A DNA stretch of 64,000 bases. It comes from a virus. Positions 62,225-64,000 of the stretch are shown piece by piece. Within the stretch, counting starts at the first letter, position 1, and each line of letters starts with the position of its first letter. A program made the position numbers and the translations under genes. Below the pieces are notes generated by a model that made no database searches, had not been told where the DNA came from, and worked only from the letters and a program-made list of their open reading frames with translations. The stretch covers positions 1 through 64,000 of IMG/VR virus record IMGVR_UViG_3300035156_000206, one strand, 5' to 3'.

Positions 62225-63862
62225 ATGAACACCATCGAAACCAAAATGAACACCATTGCAGCATCAGTCCGTCACGGATTTGAATCCATTCAAGACCAAA
62301 TCCAATCACTGCGCGGTGCATTGACAAGCGACTACAACGTTGCTCTTGATACCGATAGCTACAAACCATCGCACTTCCTGCAGTACCCGCCTAACACGGA
62401 ATACGTGTTCTCGTACGTCGAAGCTCGTGGATCGAGCGACAAGCCGTCGTCGAAGATCATGAAGTCCTTGGAAAACTACCTAACGCCAGAGATGCTGAAG
62501 CTGTTCAAGGCAGAGAATACCACTCAGCCATTCAACTTCACACTGATGTTCGGTCTCCAGTACATCAACAAAATGTACCTGAGCAAGCGCGTCACCAAAG
62601 AAATGGTCGATTACGCTGCCAAGGAATGGAAAGCTCACGGCGAGCCATTCAACTACGACGGTTGGATGTACATTGTCAATGAGCTGGAAGGCAAGTTGCC
62701 AGTTCGCATTCGTGCAGCCAAAGAGGGAGCCATCATCCCTCTCAAGAACGCGCTGATCACAGTTGAGAACACCGATCCCAAATGCTTCTGGCTGACTTCG
62801 TACATTGAGCCAGCAATCCTCCGCGTATGGTATGGCATCACTGTTGGTACACTCAGTTGGACCATCAAGCAGATCATTGCTGCATACCTGCGCAAGAGCT
62901 CAGATACCATGGATGGCCTGCTATTCAAGCTGCACGACTTCGGCTCACGTGGCGTCAGCTCGTACGAAAGTGCGGGCATTGGTGGTGCTGCTCACTTGGT
63001 CAACTTCATGGGCAGTGACACAATGCGTGCCATCCAGGTGCTGAAAGAGATCTACAATGTGGGCGAGGATGAAATGCCTGCATACTCGATCCCAGCTGGT
63101 GAACACAGTTCGTTCACTTCATGGCGCAAGGAATTCGAGAAAGAAGCTTACCGCAACATGATCGTCCAGTTTGGTAAGCCAGGCGCCTTGTTTGCTGCAG
63201 TGTCTGACTCGTACGACATCTTCAATGCAGTCGACAATATCTGGGGCAAAGAGCTGAAAGACGAACTGATTGCATCCGGTGCCACCGCAGTCATTCGCCC
63301 TGACAGTGGCGAACCAAAGGACATCGTCCTCAAAGTTGTGCAACTGCTGGACAAGAACTTCGGTTCGACCATCAACAGCAAGGGATACAAAGTGTTGCAC
63401 CCTTCAGTGCGTGTCATCCAAGGGGATGGCATTAACCTGGATAGCGTTAGCGAAATCTACGACACGCTGCTGGCTGCTGGCTATAGTGCAGACAACGTCG
63501 CCCTGGGAATGGGTGGTGGACTGCTGCAAATGGTCAATCGTGACACATTGCAGTTCGCAATGAAGTGCTCGGCTGCAAAGGTTGCTGGCGAATGGGTTGA
63601 CGTATACAAAGACCCAATCACCGACAGTGGCAAGCGCAGCAAGCGTGGCCGTGTTGGTCTGTTCCAGAACACGGTAACCAGCGAATATGCCACCATTCGC
63701 CTGGATGAAGTCACAGAGCTGAATGGAGAATTCGAGCACAAGGGCGAGATCTACATCGATGCGATGGACACCGTATTTGAGAATGGTGAAGTGCTTGTCG
63801 ATGAAAAGCTGGATGTCATCCGGGCACGATCGAACGATCACTACTTTATCGTCAGCCGTTAA
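62225..63862 (+). CDS. nampt: nicotinamide phosphoribosyltransferase
   Basis: A 545-residue Nampt: makes NMN from nicotinamide and PRPP, the step before NadM. Diagnostic blocks are NVALDTDSYKPSHFLQYP, HDFGSRGVSSYESAGIGG, AGEHSS, IRPDSGEP, and GMGGGLLQMVNRDT. C-terminal KCSAAKVAGEWVDVYKDPIT is typical. It is about 50 residues longer at the N-terminus than the human enzyme (491 residues). Ribosome site AAAGGAG. Closes a two-enzyme NAD salvage route with the gene at 60176. Confidence 0.96.
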   Translation: MNTIETKMNTIAASVRHGFESIQDQIQSLRGALTSDYNVALDTDSYKPSHFLQYPPNTEYVFSYVEARGSSDKPSSKIMKSLENYLTPEMLKLFKAENTTQPFNFTLMFGLQYINKMYLSKRVTKEMVDYAAKEWKAHGEPFNYDGWMYIVNELEGKLPVRIRAAKEGAIIPLKNALITVENTDPKCFWLTSYIEPAILRVWYGITVGTLSWTIKQIIAAYLRKSSDTMDGLLFKLHDFGSRGVSSYESAGIGGAAHLVNFMGSDTMRAIQVLKEIYNVGEDEMPAYSIPAGEHSSFTSWRKEFEKEAYRNMIVQFGKPGALFAAVSDSYDIFNAVDNIWGKELKDELIASGATAVIRPDSGEPKDIVLKVVQLLDKNFGSTINSKGYKVLHPSVRVIQGDGINLDSVSEIYDTLLAAGYSADNVALGMGGGLLQMVNRDTLQFAMKCSAAKVAGEWVDVYKDPITDSGKRSKRGRVGLFQNTVTSEYATIRLDEVTELNGEFEHKGEIYIDAMDTVFENGEVLVDEKLDVIRARSNDHYFIVSR

Positions 63863-63867
63863 GAACC

Positions 63868-63894
63868 AGAGAGCCCGCAAGGGCTCTCTTTTTA
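63868..63894 (+). terminator. rho-independent terminator
   Basis: AGAGAGCCC-GCAA-GGGCTCTCT then TTTT. Confidence 0.95.
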
Positions 63895-63906
63895 TCTGGA
63901 GCTCCC

Positions 63907-64000
63907 ATGCTATCCTTTCTTGGTAATATTGCTGGACTGTTGTGTTTGATGATTTTTATGTTTACAATCTTTCCTGCGATCACTATATTACAGATGACAT
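63907..64000 (+). CDS. membrane protein, cut by the window end
   Basis: Starts MLSFLGNIAGLLCLMIFMFT after GGAG and stays hydrophobic to the last base. Only 31 codons are visible. Confidence 0.65.
   Translation, partial: MLSFLGNIAGLLCLMIFMFTIFPAITILQMT

Overview
The window reads as one contiguous piece of a large tailed-phage genome, most likely a T4-like (myovirus-type) phage. The evidence is: about 125 short, tightly packed genes with ATGA or TAATG stop-start overlaps; early genes each under its own sigma70-type promoter; T4-style late promoters (TATAAATA) about 30 nt upstream of structural or internal-head genes; a denV-type pyrimidine-dimer glycosylase; T4-like capsid-targeting N-termini; a collagen-like tail protein; and a tRNA/tmRNA cluster. 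The tmRNA is circularly permuted (two-piece). Permuted tmRNAs are known from alphaproteobacteria, some betaproteobacteria and cyanobacteria, so a proteobacterial, perhaps betaproteobacterial, host is likely but not proven. No capsid, terminase, polymerase or endolysin gene was recognised here.

Layout. 0-11.6 kb (mostly minus): small early genes, nearly all unknown, each behind a near-identical promoter. Embedded are tRNAs (Met/Ile2 CAU, Met CAU, Thr UGU, Arg ACG, Ser GCU, Ser UGA), two tRNAs split by insertions (Lys UUU in the D-arm, Leu CAA in the anticodon loop), the permuted tmRNA, three further candidate structured RNAs, a 40-aa type IV pilin-like peptide and a SprT-like protease. 11.6-22 kb (mixed strands): more early genes, three copies of a promoter plus short-ORF element, and a repeat region at 18.0-18.7 kb with CCACAATTGGG iterons and GGGGTCGGGG tracts. 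Small proteins sharing a GLT-GAxTYYQN domain lie on both sides of it. 22-35 kb (plus): an ArgC-like reductase behind an M23-like protein, a collagen-like tail protein, then a long run of tiny membrane, secreted and unknown proteins and an ATP-grasp enzyme. 35-52 kb (minus): metabolism and nucleic-acid maintenance (phosphoribosyltransferase, HAD phosphatase, HD-polynucleotide kinase fusion, SF2 helicase, CoaD, CoaE-HD fusion, AlkB-like dioxygenase, GT-B glycosyltransferase, vWA protein, DenV). 52-64 kb (plus): NadR-like P-loop kinase, RlaP-like nucleotidyltransferase, internal head proteins, a spanin pair, NadM-Nudix and nicotinamide phosphoribosyltransferase.

How the genes may work together. 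Three themes stand out. (1) Cofactor supply: Nampt plus NadM-Nudix form a two-step NAD salvage route, and CoaD plus CoaE form the last two steps of coenzyme A synthesis. (2) Translation rescue and RNA repair: tRNAs, tmRNA, HD-PNK and an RlaP-like nucleotidyltransferase. (3) DNA protection and packaging of injected proteins: DenV, AlkB-like enzyme, SprT and several proteins with LNE-type capsid-targeting peptides. ATP-grasp, PRTase, HAD and vWA genes resemble parts of the tellurite-resistance-associated (Ter) metabolite systems.
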